NCBI GenBank assembly: GCA_964360255.1
Contig: CAYHVK010000011.1
Coordinates: 80,421-144,420 of the forward strand
Origin: CAYHVK01 sp964360255
GTDB lineage: Bacteria > Bdellovibrionota > Bdellovibrionia > Bdellovibrionales > UBA1609
Length of the DNA: 64,000 bases
Reading direction: 5' to 3'
The position numbers and the translations under genes are program-made. The notes beneath the pieces are model-generated. The model ran no database searches. It worked only from the letters and a program-made list of their open reading frames with translations, and was not told the DNA's origin. The first letter of the stretch is position 1. Each line of letters opens with the position of its first letter. Of the stretch, positions 55,889 through 63,925 are shown piece by piece.

Positions 55889-56842
55889 ATGAAAATCAGC
55901 TTTAAAGTTATTTTCGTTATGATCGTTTCAATTGTAGTGGGTTATGCTCTTCACGATTATAAAAATACCGAGATGCGTGAAATCGATAAAGCCAACGAAA
56001 ATAAAGTTCTCCCTAAAATAAACTCTAACAACGTCAAAAAAATTAAAGTCACGCGCGCCATGGGCGATCTAATTCTTGTTCGCACCGAAGACAATTGGAA
56101 TCTTGAGCAGCCATTGCAAGAGGTGGGCAGTTTTGAAGCCGGTGAAAACTATCTCTCTGGAATTGCCGATCTGAAGCTAAACCCTGTTGAGACGAGCGGG
56201 CCGGTGAACTGGTCGACGTATGGACTTGATAAGCCAGAAGCACGATTTGAAATTGAGTACATAGAAAATAATTCTCCTAAAAAATTAGATTTAGAACTTG
56301 GTAGCGTTCGTACGGTTGATGATGGTTACTATCTGCGCAAAGACGGACGTCTTTTTACCAGCTCGGCCGATTGGACACAGCTTTATTTAATTGTTCCGGA
56401 TGATTTGCGAGAGAAAAATATATTCGTATGGGACGGAAGGATTTCATCAATTGAAATGAAGCCAGCTGAAATAAACTCGGCTAAGACAGCCAAGGGCTGG
56501 AAGCTCTCTTATGGATCTGAAAAATGGGTATTAAACGGATCGGATAAAATAGTCGAAGAGCATGTCCGTGATTATATGAAAGCGATTCGCGATATGAAGG
56601 CTGATCAAATATTAGTGCCGTCAAAGGTAAAAGAAAAATCACTGTTTACATTGATTTTGACCACCGATAAGTCGACAGACCCTTTAAAATATGAATTTGT
56701 TGAAGCGGGTACGGCTATTCGAGTGAAACCTTCATCTCGTTCCGTAATATTTGAAATCAGCAAAGAAAAGCTGGCCTCGCTACATAAAGACACGGCATAC
56801 TTTATAAGTAAACCGGAGAACAAGAATGATAAAAACCTCTAG
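55889..56842 (+). CDS. DUF4340 protein linked to the GldAFG-like system
   Basis: A 317-residue protein with an N-terminal membrane helix (about 4-22) and a periplasmic domain of DUF4340 type made of repeated beta-rich units. DUF4340 genes are commonly found directly after GldG-like genes, which fits here; the function is unknown. It starts one base after the gldG-like stop and overlaps the GHMP kinase start by 17 bases, so the whole block is probably one transcript. Confidence 0.78.
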   Translation: MKISFKVIFVMIVSIVVGYALHDYKNTEMREIDKANENKVLPKINSNNVKKIKVTRAMGDLILVRTEDNWNLEQPLQEVGSFEAGENYLSGIADLKLNPVETSGPVNWSTYGLDKPEARFEIEYIENNSPKKLDLELGSVRTVDDGYYLRKDGRLFTSSADWTQLYLIVPDDLREKNIFVWDGRISSIEMKPAEINSAKTAKGWKLSYGSEKWVLNGSDKIVEEHVRDYMKAIRDMKADQILVPSKVKEKSLFTLILTTDKSTDPLKYEFVEAGTAIRVKPSSRSVIFEISKEKLASLHKDTAYFISKPENKNDKNL

Positions 56843-57824
56843 TCCTACGCGCGTCGATTTTGCGGGCGGTACACTCGATTGCTGGCCTTTGCACGTTTTT
56901 GTAGGCGATTGTGTAACGGTAAATTTGGCTATCGATGTTATGACCGGTTGCGAGCTTGAATTCTTTTCGAGTCCGACAGTTGAAATTGAAGTCACGGATT
57001 TAAACTATCACCAGAAGTTCTCTAACTTAGCGCAGATGCTAGGATCAGGCGATCCGCAATTAAAATTAGTTCAGGCCGTGCTCAAAGTTTATAAACCGTC
57101 TCGCGGCTTCAAACTTAAAACTTTATCTCAGAGCCCAGTGGGCGGCGGTCTTGGCGGCAGCTCGAGTCTTTGCATTAGTTTAATCAAAGCTTTCGCGCAG
57201 GCCGAAGGGACGCAGCTTAAAGTTTATGAAACTGTTGAGATGGCTCATAATATTGAAGCCGAAGTGATACATGCTCCTACCGGAACACAAGATTACTTTC
57301 CGGCACTAGCGCCAGGTTTGAATTTGATTCATTACTCCGCGCGTGGTCCACGCCTCGAGCCTATCGATTTTGATGCAGATTTGTTCTCAAAGCGTTTAAT
57401 GCTCGTTTATACTGGTAAAGCTCATCACTCGGGCATTAACAACTGGCAGGTTCTCAAAGATGTCATTGAGGGAAAGCAGAAGCCTCTCTCGGCGTTAAAG
57501 AGAATCGCACAGATTTCGGCGCAAATGGCGAAAGCTTGTCAAGGGCAAGATTGGGGAATGATCCCGGAACTCTTTCATCAAGAATTTGAAGCCCGTGTTG
57601 AACTCAGTGCGGGGTTTACAAGTCCTGAAATTGAGACCTTGCGACGCCTGGTTTTACAAGGCGGTGGAGATGCTGTTAAGATTTGTGGAGCAGGAGGCGG
57701 AGGTTGCGTACTTGTTTGGGCGGACCCAAATCAACACGAATCTCTCAGCAAAGAGTGTCTAAAAAACGGGTTTCGACCAATAAAATTTCAAGCCGTAAAG
57801 CAACGCGAACCCGTGTTGCTTTAA
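56826..57824 (+). CDS. GHMP-family sugar kinase, probably heptose-7-phosphate kinase
   Basis: A 332-residue GHMP kinase. Motif 1 'SPTRVDFAGGTLDCWP' is near residues 6-21. The ATP-binding motif 2 'SPVGGGLGGSSSLCISL' is near residues 103-119. Motif 3 'KICGAGGGGCVLVW' is near residues 283-296. The closest function I can suggest is D-glycero-D-manno-heptose-7-phosphate kinase (HddA-like), feeding nucleotide-activated heptose synthesis, which fits the heptosyltransferases in the window. Substrate is uncertain. It overlaps both neighbours. Confidence 0.7.
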   Translation: MIKTSSPTRVDFAGGTLDCWPLHVFVGDCVTVNLAIDVMTGCELEFFSSPTVEIEVTDLNYHQKFSNLAQMLGSGDPQLKLVQAVLKVYKPSRGFKLKTLSQSPVGGGLGGSSSLCISLIKAFAQAEGTQLKVYETVEMAHNIEAEVIHAPTGTQDYFPALAPGLNLIHYSARGPRLEPIDFDADLFSKRLMLVYTGKAHHSGINNWQVLKDVIEGKQKPLSALKRIAQISAQMAKACQGQDWGMIPELFHQEFEARVELSAGFTSPEIETLRRLVLQGGGDAVKICGAGGGGCVLVWADPNQHESLSKECLKNGFRPIKFQAVKQREPVLL

Positions 57825-58630
57825 AGCGCACGCACTTCGCGGGCCTCGCTTTAGGCGGAGCCAAAAGTGATCGCACCAGTCTAGCTTTCATCGAATACTA
57901 TCCCGAACAAAATAAAATTTTTCTCAATGAACTCGTCGATAAAATAAAAAATGAGGGCGAGCTTCCCGCAGATACTTTGATCATTGAAGAGCTGACAAAG
58001 CCGCAATATAAGCTCGGTCTTTTGGGAATCAACGCTCCGCTCACCAGTCCGCCTTGTCTTGAGCACAAGTGTGCCAGTATCGAAGCCTGCAAAAGTGATG
58101 AAGTGGCTTGGATGTGGGAGCATTACCGCCGCCAATCCGCACTGAAAAAAAATCATAAACTTTTCTCACCTTACACCGAGCGCTGGGTGGACCATTACAT
58201 TGCCACCGAACTTGAGGAGCCGTTTCCCTTCACTCAGACTCTGGGAGCAAATACCGCGCCAATTTGGGCGCGTGCGCGCTATCTCTCTCGGCATATTCAA
58301 GTACCTATGATTGAAGTGAATCCAAAGGTGAGTTTGTGGCGCATTGGTCGTGCTCTTTTGGTTCAGAAATCTCATTTGCGTTTTCACAAGCATCAAGTCG
58401 AGGGAGACACCGCCAGATATGCAATTTTAAAAGAGCTTGTGAGTCGGAACATTGCTTTTCTCTACGAAGCCGATATCAGGATTTTAGTCGAGAACATTCA
58501 GGCTTTTGATGCCTTCTTATGTGCTCTCACTGCGGTTTTACAGTTCAAAGGCCAGTGTGAGGAAAGGCCTAAAGACTTACCTTCTACCGGAGGCTGGATC
58601 GAAATTCCAAAAGCCGATATAATTTGGTAA
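57755..58630 (+). CDS. DUF429 predicted nuclease-fold protein
   Basis: About 291 residues. The conserved part begins near 'FAGLALGGAKSDRTSLAF' and has 'LIIEELTKP', 'LGINAPLTSP' and 'MIEVNPKVSLWRIG' segments typical of DUF429, a predicted RNase-H/RuvC-fold family. There is no ATG near the conserved start; the best candidate is a GTG at 57755, which lies 70 bases inside the GHMP kinase gene and adds a Lys/Arg-rich leader of about 25 residues. Other TTG/GTG starts are possible. The downstream gene overlaps its stop by one base. Confidence 0.6.
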   Translation: MSKKRVSTNKISSRKATRTRVALKRTHFAGLALGGAKSDRTSLAFIEYYPEQNKIFLNELVDKIKNEGELPADTLIIEELTKPQYKLGLLGINAPLTSPPCLEHKCASIEACKSDEVAWMWEHYRRQSALKKNHKLFSPYTERWVDHYIATELEEPFPFTQTLGANTAPIWARARYLSRHIQVPMIEVNPKVSLWRIGRALLVQKSHLRFHKHQVEGDTARYAILKELVSRNIAFLYEADIRILVENIQAFDAFLCALTAVLQFKGQCEERPKDLPSTGGWIEIPKADIIW

Positions 58631-59571
58631 TGCGAATTTTGTCTTTCTTTGTCTTCTTATTCTGCGCTTCAACGGCTTTAGCTCAAGTGTCGTCACAAAA
58701 TGCCGTGATCAAACGCGTAGTTGTATTTCCGATTCGCGCTGAAAAAGATTTGCAAAAAGCCGCCGAAGAAACCTGGTGGGACCTGCGCGAAAAACTCACA
58801 GAGAATAAAAGATTTCTTATCGCCAGCAAAAACTACATGGAAGTTAAAGATGTTTATCAGCCACGTGGTGAACTTTTGCCCGCCGATGCCATTATCTTAG
58901 GACGCTTGCTAGACAGTCATGCCCTAGTGACTACTGTTGTGCGCGACGGAGAAGTGCGCATGCAAGCCTACGAAACGCAAAGCGGGACTATCTTGTGGCA
59001 GAAGCGCGCCGCCTTTAACCCAACAACTCCAGCTTCAAAGCAGTTGCAAGATTTATCAGTTCGATTGATTTATGACTTCGTCGCCTCGGTGCCTTATCAC
59101 GGCTCAGTTATTATTGATGCTCTTTCAGGTCGCACGGTATTTCAAGAAGGTGAGAAGAACCTTTTTCGTGCTGATGTGGGTGTGAGTTCTGCTATTGTGA
59201 GCGGCGCCACCGTGCAAGTGATTCGTCTCAATCAAAAAAGTCTGAAGCCGCAGTTTGAAGAGGGTGTCGAGATCGAAATCTTAGCTGAAGGCCGCGTGGT
59301 CAAGGTTGAGAATAATATTATCACGGCCGAACTTGTGCGCGCTAAAGCGGGTTATGAAGTGACTGATGGCGAGCTGGTTCGCATTCCTGAAGAGTTTGAA
59401 CGTTTACAGAAGAGTTTTTCATTGAAACCATCAACATTAGACGTCGCTGGTACTCAGCTTCTTATCGATAAGCAAATTGTTCTCACTGAAAAAGAAAAAC
59501 AAAAGAAGCCTCTTGTTACAGCGCTTAGTTTTCTTGGCAATTTAGCTGTATTTATTCTGATCGCATTTTAA
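58630..59571 (+). CDS. Exported protein of unknown function
   Basis: A 313-residue protein with a signal peptide (cleavage after ALA, about residue 18). The following domain (about 25-150) starts 'KRVVVFPIRAEKDLQKAAEETWW' and resembles a periplasmic TolB-N/CsgG-like alpha-beta fold. A beta-rich region follows, then a C-terminal hydrophobic helix (about 295-313) that could anchor it in the membrane. The ATG at 58630 overlaps the DUF429 stop. It is followed after 9 bases by a predicted outer-membrane barrel gene, so the two may work together. I recognise no named family. Confidence 0.7.
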   Translation: MRILSFFVFLFCASTALAQVSSQNAVIKRVVVFPIRAEKDLQKAAEETWWDLREKLTENKRFLIASKNYMEVKDVYQPRGELLPADAIILGRLLDSHALVTTVVRDGEVRMQAYETQSGTILWQKRAAFNPTTPASKQLQDLSVRLIYDFVASVPYHGSVIIDALSGRTVFQEGEKNLFRADVGVSSAIVSGATVQVIRLNQKSLKPQFEEGVEIEILAEGRVVKVENNIITAELVRAKAGYEVTDGELVRIPEEFERLQKSFSLKPSTLDVAGTQLLIDKQIVLTEKEKQKKPLVTALSFLGNLAVFILIAF

Positions 59572-59580
59572 GGAAACAAA

Positions 59581-60315
59581 ATGATTCGAGTTTTACTTAC
59601 AATCTTAATCGGTTTGTCGACCTCATCATCTTTTGCCCAATCATTTTTTGGTGGTGGTTCTTACAAAAGATCGAATAATGGTAATGAAAATGTCAGCTGG
59701 ACACTGGGCGATTGGATGACGCAAAAAGCGAAGTTCAAGTTAATGGATCAGTGGCTGGCCATTAACAATCAAGCCAATTTAGTTGAGTTTAATATTGAAG
59801 GCAGCCAAACCAATTACGATCTGACTATTGGTGCAGATAAAAACAGCCACGAAGTCGATAAGTATGGTTTCTCTATGTACATCAGTATTTTCGGTATCGA
59901 AGGTGGATATGAAGAGAGCGACGAAGATATTGAGAAGCGTTACGGTCAGTTCAATATTCGTCTTCTGGGCCAATCTTCTCGCAGCACCCAGCTTATTGCG
60001 GGCTATGGTATACAAAAAGAAGAAAATGGAACTGATGACACCGAGGTGACTAATCAATACGCCAGTGGCAAACTTCAGCTTTATATCGTGAGCTTTTTCG
60101 GCATCGATGGCGGTTACAAAAAAGTTTTCGCTGATAAAGACAATTTGATGAACACTCACGAAGGCGAGCGCATCGATTACGGAATATTCTTAGAGCATAA
60201 ACTCATTCGTCTTTATGGCCGGGCTTTTGAAGATAAAACTTTCATCACTAAAAACGGTGTGAAAGAGAAGCAGACTCGCGAAGGCATCGACGCCGGCGTT
60301 AAACTCTTTTTTTAA
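59581..60315 (+). CDS. Predicted outer-membrane beta-barrel protein
   Basis: A 244-residue protein with a signal peptide (cleavage near SFA-Q, about residue 20). Alternating polar and hydrophobic strands with aromatic belts follow, and it ends in Phe (GVKLFF), the usual C-terminal signal for BAM insertion. Length suggests 8 to 12 strands. It follows the previous exported-protein gene by 9 bases after AAGGAA. It is convergent with the APP1-type gene, stops overlapping by 2 bases. I cannot assign a family. Confidence 0.7.
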   Translation: MIRVLLTILIGLSTSSSFAQSFFGGGSYKRSNNGNENVSWTLGDWMTQKAKFKLMDQWLAINNQANLVEFNIEGSQTNYDLTIGADKNSHEVDKYGFSMYISIFGIEGGYEESDEDIEKRYGQFNIRLLGQSSRSTQLIAGYGIQKEENGTDDTEVTNQYASGKLQLYIVSFFGIDGGYKKVFADKDNLMNTHEGERIDYGIFLEHKLIRLYGRAFEDKTFITKNGVKEKQTREGIDAGVKLFF

Positions 60316-61379
60316 CGGTAGTCGTTTAAGTATTCGATGTGCTCAATCAGCCATGGGTCGAAAGAGGCATCGATTTCGGCGCGTGTTCGCGGTGCCATTT
60401 GCGGCGTGAAATCTTCACTTAGAACGCCGACATTGGTGAGTTCGGGCAGCAGCTCGGCCACAGCTTCTGTTGAGAGGCGTTGACGGCGAATCAAATCGTT
60501 AAAACTCCAGTCGAGTTGCTCAACGGTGTAGCCGTAACGAGATTGTAAGGCCACTCCCACTTGCGCCACATATTTCGTCGCCATATGACCATCTTGAAAT
60601 AAATCAACGGCCATTTGAAAGCTGTTGTAGGTCGGTAAACAGCGGCGGCCAAATTTTAAGTAATAATCGGCATCCGTATCTTCAGCGAGATTGATATAAA
60701 TCTTCTTTACCGGGTCATTTTTTGGCACCAGCTCTTGCAAGCGGAGCAGTTGATCGACTTGATCATCGAGCACATCGAAGTGAGTTAAGATCTTACGAAA
60801 CTCTTCGCTGTTTAAGCGGCGGGCGCAAAGATCAGAAAATAAAGCATAGATAATTGAATCTGACTCGCCATCGTCGCCGAATAAAAATAGTGAAGCATCG
60901 TCCGCCATGTAAGAGCGCATTTGCAACAGGGCTTGAAGTTTATAACCCACGTGTTTGGACAAGCGCCATAAGCGGCGTGGGCGTAAATTCTGTAAGTTGT
61001 CTTTACAGAAAACTCCAAATGGTTTTATGCCATCAATTTCAAATTTCTTACCAATTTTATCTTCAAGTTGCGGTGGGGACGCCGTAATAAAAAATAGCGG
61101 AAAGTTTTTTGCTTTGAGCGCATCAGTCTGATGTTTTTCTGTCCAGGCTAATTTCAAACTTGAAACAAGCTCAGCTGTGCCAGGAATATTTTTTTTCTGC
61201 GATGCTTTTTCGGTAGCCGTACGCCAGAGCTCTTTAAAGCTACCTAATTGTGTATCGAGATAGGTTTTATCTAAGTCCCAGATATAGGCTTGGCGAGCAC
61301 TTGCAAGGGTCTTTTCATCAGTCCCCGGAAAATAAATCACTTCGTCGGTTTTTTTACCGCGCTTACGCCAATCAGACAT
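60312..61379 (-). CDS. APP1-type (DUF2183) phosphatidate-phosphatase-like protein
   Basis: A HAD-fold protein of 355 residues resembling the DUF2183/APP1 catalytic domain. The DxDxT motif is 'WDLDKTYLDT' (about 33-42), 'FFITASPPQL' is the motif-II Ser region, and 'FGDDGESD' supplies the metal-binding acidic residues. The yeast member removes phosphate from phosphatidic acid; here the substrate is not known. I chose the ATG at 61379 (MSDWRKRG); a GTG at 61415 would add 12 residues, and neither has a strong ribosome site. No signal peptide, so it is cytosolic. Confidence 0.75.
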   Translation of the reverse strand: MSDWRKRGKKTDEVIYFPGTDEKTLASARQAYIWDLDKTYLDTQLGSFKELWRTATEKASQKKNIPGTAELVSSLKLAWTEKHQTDALKAKNFPLFFITASPPQLEDKIGKKFEIDGIKPFGVFCKDNLQNLRPRRLWRLSKHVGYKLQALLQMRSYMADDASLFLFGDDGESDSIIYALFSDLCARRLNSEEFRKILTHFDVLDDQVDQLLRLQELVPKNDPVKKIYINLAEDTDADYYLKFGRRCLPTYNSFQMAVDLFQDGHMATKYVAQVGVALQSRYGYTVEQLDWSFNDLIRRQRLSTEAVAELLPELTNVGVLSEDFTPQMAPRTRAEIDASFDPWLIEHIEYLNDYR

Positions 61380-61455
61380 GACTGCATGATGAAGAATGGT
61401 ATTGGAAAAGACCACGGAAAACAGCTTAGTAACGCGAGGCGCCGGCTTGATATCT

Positions 61456-62367
61456 CTACTGAAAATCTATGGGATAATTAATTAAAATCGCGTCTCCCTT
61501 GAATGGGCGAAAAGCCACTCGCGCTAAAACATCTTTTACACACGACTGTAAAAGCGAACCGTTGGCCGTGGCTGAAACCAAGCGGGCTTCACCAATTTTG
61601 CCATTGCTATCGATACGCAAAGAATAAGTCAGTCGGCCTACCGCATTTTCGCGATCTCGAAGGCTGTTGATTTGGCAGCGCCTGAATTGACTGAACTGGG
61701 AGGCAAGTCGGGCCTCAATGTAATCATTGGTCAGAGTTTCTTTTCCGCCGACTTTTAGAATCGGATTATTTTGCGCTCCACGAACTGATGGGGGCCTGGC
61801 CTCTTCTTGTTCGGCCACTGGTGTTGGCGTTGGTTGGCTAGGGCTAGAATCGACGGTCACAGTTTTTAAACGAGGTTTGCCAGCTGTTTGCAGCTGCGCC
61901 GGCGATAATACTTTTCTATTTTTAACAACAAATAGGCGGCCTGGTACTCCGGCATTTTTCACCTCGAGTTCTCCGCGCCGAACAAATATGTAAACCGGTG
62001 AGAGAATATCTGTCGGATTGAAATATTCAATAAAGGCCTCAGAGTTTTCGTTAAAAACAATCTCCGCCCCTGAGCTTAACAGAATTCGCACTAGCGATCC
62101 GCTCATGAGTTGCAATTTATCTTGGTGATGTAAAATGTAGGGGAGCTTTTGATTCTCTAAGGCGACTTGTTTATTCGAGAAGCTTTTTTTCACTGAAGCC
62201 ACGCCAATGACTTCAACCACTTGAGCCACTTGCTTGGGCTGACTGGCTTCAGTGGCCTTACGGGCCACCGAGCGGGCGAAGTATTCAGCGATAGGTTTAG
62301 AAAAGAAAAGCAAACCAGCGGCAAGAGCTAGCGTGAAGACAAAAAGACTAAAAAATCGCGGGGTCAT
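61456..62367 (-). CDS. FecR-like / AgmX-type C-terminal domain protein
   Basis: A 303-residue membrane-anchored protein with an N-terminal helix (about 5-30). A FecR-like beta domain (about 45-150; 'LVRILLSSGAEIVFN' and 'VFVRRGELEV') follows, then a Pro/Thr/Glu-rich linker (about 168-195). The C-terminal TonB/AgmX-like domain has a Cys pair (CQIN and SCV). AgmX-type domains occur in gliding-related and TonB-like periplasmic proteins. It starts 4 bases inside the end of secG, so the two are co-translated. Confidence 0.75.
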   Translation of the reverse strand: MTPRFFSLFVFTLALAAGLLFFSKPIAEYFARSVARKATEASQPKQVAQVVEVIGVASVKKSFSNKQVALENQKLPYILHHQDKLQLMSGSLVRILLSSGAEIVFNENSEAFIEYFNPTDILSPVYIFVRRGELEVKNAGVPGRLFVVKNRKVLSPAQLQTAGKPRLKTVTVDSSPSQPTPTPVAEQEEARPPSVRGAQNNPILKVGGKETLTNDYIEARLASQFSQFRRCQINSLRDRENAVGRLTYSLRIDSNGKIGEARLVSATANGSLLQSCVKDVLARVAFRPFKGDAILINYPIDFQ

Positions 62368-62750
62368 TTCTTAGGAGCTGTAGCATCCGCAGCAGGAGCT
62401 GCACTCTCAGTTGGAGCTGTCTCTGTAGCTGGAGTCGCAGGTGTACCAGCTTCAGGAGTTGCACCCGGAACTGCCGGAGCCGTTGCTGCCGGAATAACTG
62501 AATCCGTCACACTCTTAGTCGAGTGAGATGTGAAATAAGTCAGAAGAATGCAAGTGATACCAAAAGAGATCGCGAGCCATTTAGTCGCAGATGTAAGAAA
62601 TGTTGATGCGCCAGTTGCACCGAAAACGCTCTGACTGCCGCCACCGCCGCCCAGCATGCCCATGGCTCCGCCTTTAGGATCTTGAAGAAGAACTGCGCCG
62701 ATAAGGCTAACTGAAATTAAAAGATGAATAACGGTGATCAATGTAAGCAT
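62364..62750 (-). CDS. secG: Protein translocase subunit SecG
   Basis: Small membrane subunit of the SecYEG translocon. The 128 residues have two hydrophobic helices (about 2-20 and 55-76) joined by the family-typical Gly-rich loop 'LLQDPKGGAMGMLGGGG'. An Ala/Pro/Thr-rich tail of about 48 residues extends past the usual SecG body and is probably unstructured. It lies between the AgmX-type gene and the receiver-GAF gene, all on the minus strand. The call is secure. Confidence 0.92.
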   Translation of the reverse strand: MLTLITVIHLLISVSLIGAVLLQDPKGGAMGMLGGGGGSQSVFGATGASTFLTSATKWLAISFGITCILLTYFTSHSTKSVTDSVIPAATAPAVPGATPEAGTPATPATETAPTESAAPAADATAPKK

Positions 62751-62849
62751 TTCTTATCCTTTTTCAAATCTAAAACGAGCTTCGCAATATAAGAAAAGGA
62801 CAGCCTCATGTCTACTTGAAAAAGGGGCCCTTTTTGAACAGGCCGGGAT

Positions 62850-63821
62850 TTAGGCTGAAATTAGTCCAAACTTTGTCATTTTAGAGATGTCAGCAGCGTT
62901 TAAAGCGAGGCTCGCAATTTTGGCTACAACTCCAACGAAGTGGATGTCCTCTTCACGAATCTTAGTTTGGCCGTCTTTGAGGCGCACTGAGATCACGCCA
63001 AAGGGCTTTCCACGGTAAAGAATAGGGCAGACGATCATTGAGTTGAAGTTAATGGTTTTAATTTCGGTTTTGATTTTCTTGAGGGCTCGGCTGTTTTCAA
63101 GGTTCTCAATGGCAATCATCTTGCCCGTATTCATAACCACTTGAATCTCTGGATATTTCGCGAGGTCTAATTGAAGCCCTGTAACTTTCACATCATCGCT
63201 TGAGGCTACAACGGTGCCTTGGCCTTGAGTGACTACGCGTACGAACGAGCAGCGCACTGAATTTGTTTTTTTAGAAACCATCTGAGCCATTTCAAAAAGC
63301 GTTTTTTCAATGTCGTCGGTCTTGACGGCTGACTCAAGAACTTGATCAACAAGCTCCCAGTTGGCCTTTAAGCCCTTTAGGCTTAAATCATCCACGGAAA
63401 CATCTTCATCGCTCACGCGGCTGTGCAGAATAATGCGATTTAAAAGATCTGGGAATAGAAACGGTTTTTTAATAAAATCACGGGCACCGCGCGAGAAAGC
63501 AGAATCTAAGTTCTCTTTGCTGTGGTGGGTGGACATAACAATAAACGCCACATCTTTTTTCTTTAAATTTGGATTTGATTGCTTATAAGTCATAATTTCG
63601 AGGGCATTGCCGTTGGGCAAAAGCAAATCGATAAGGATGTGATCTGGTGACCAGTTCACCATCGAGCTTTTAACATCGGCTCCGTTATGAACCATGCGGG
63701 TTTCAAAGCCACTTTGAATTAAAAAATCGGCGATTCGACGCGCAAAAAGGCGATCTTGATCTGCGATGAGAATTTTAAGTTTTCCTACCGAGCGCGTTTT
63801 CAGCGTGTTTTCATTTTTCAT
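62850..63821 (-). CDS. Receiver-GAF domain protein
   Basis: A 323-residue soluble protein: a receiver domain (about 15-135) with phospho-acceptor Asp65 in ILIDLLLPNGN and Lys in FIKKPF, a linker, then a GAF domain (about 160-315) with 'MIVCPILYRGKPFGVISVR'. There is no output DNA-binding or catalytic domain, so it probably acts by protein contacts or by binding a small molecule through GAF. The start lies just downstream of a GCCGATAA element. It is the last gene before tmk and is divergent from it. Confidence 0.8.
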   Translation of the reverse strand: MKNENTLKTRSVGKLKILIADQDRLFARRIADFLIQSGFETRMVHNGADVKSSMVNWSPDHILIDLLLPNGNALEIMTYKQSNPNLKKKDVAFIVMSTHHSKENLDSAFSRGARDFIKKPFLFPDLLNRIILHSRVSDEDVSVDDLSLKGLKANWELVDQVLESAVKTDDIEKTLFEMAQMVSKKTNSVRCSFVRVVTQGQGTVVASSDDVKVTGLQLDLAKYPEIQVVMNTGKMIAIENLENSRALKKIKTEIKTINFNSMIVCPILYRGKPFGVISVRLKDGQTKIREEDIHFVGVVAKIASLALNAADISKMTKFGLISA

Positions 63822-63828
63822 ATTGAGT

Positions 63829-63836
63829 TTATCGGC
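63829..63836 (-). promoter_or_regulatory. FliA-type -10 element, possible leaderless start
   Basis: On the minus strand this reads GCCGATAA, identical to the enteric FliA -10 consensus, ending 7 bases before the ATG at 63821. The -35 side is only a partial match (TAAAAT at short spacing), and there is no ribosome site, so the gene may be leaderless. An 8-base match can arise by chance. Confidence 0.35.
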
Positions 63837-63925
63837 ATAAGTGGGGGATTTTATTTAATTATTGCGGCGCATAATTGGCCGTCTGTGCAGTGACTTTAGC
63901 TTAAGTCCAGTTCAAAAAGACAGGC

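Noticed and set aside
62808..62840. Palindrome AAAAAGGG/CCCTTTTT between the receiver-GAF and secG genes
   Set aside because: Its centre leaves too small a loop for a normal hairpin and it is not placed at a gene end like the two accepted terminators.
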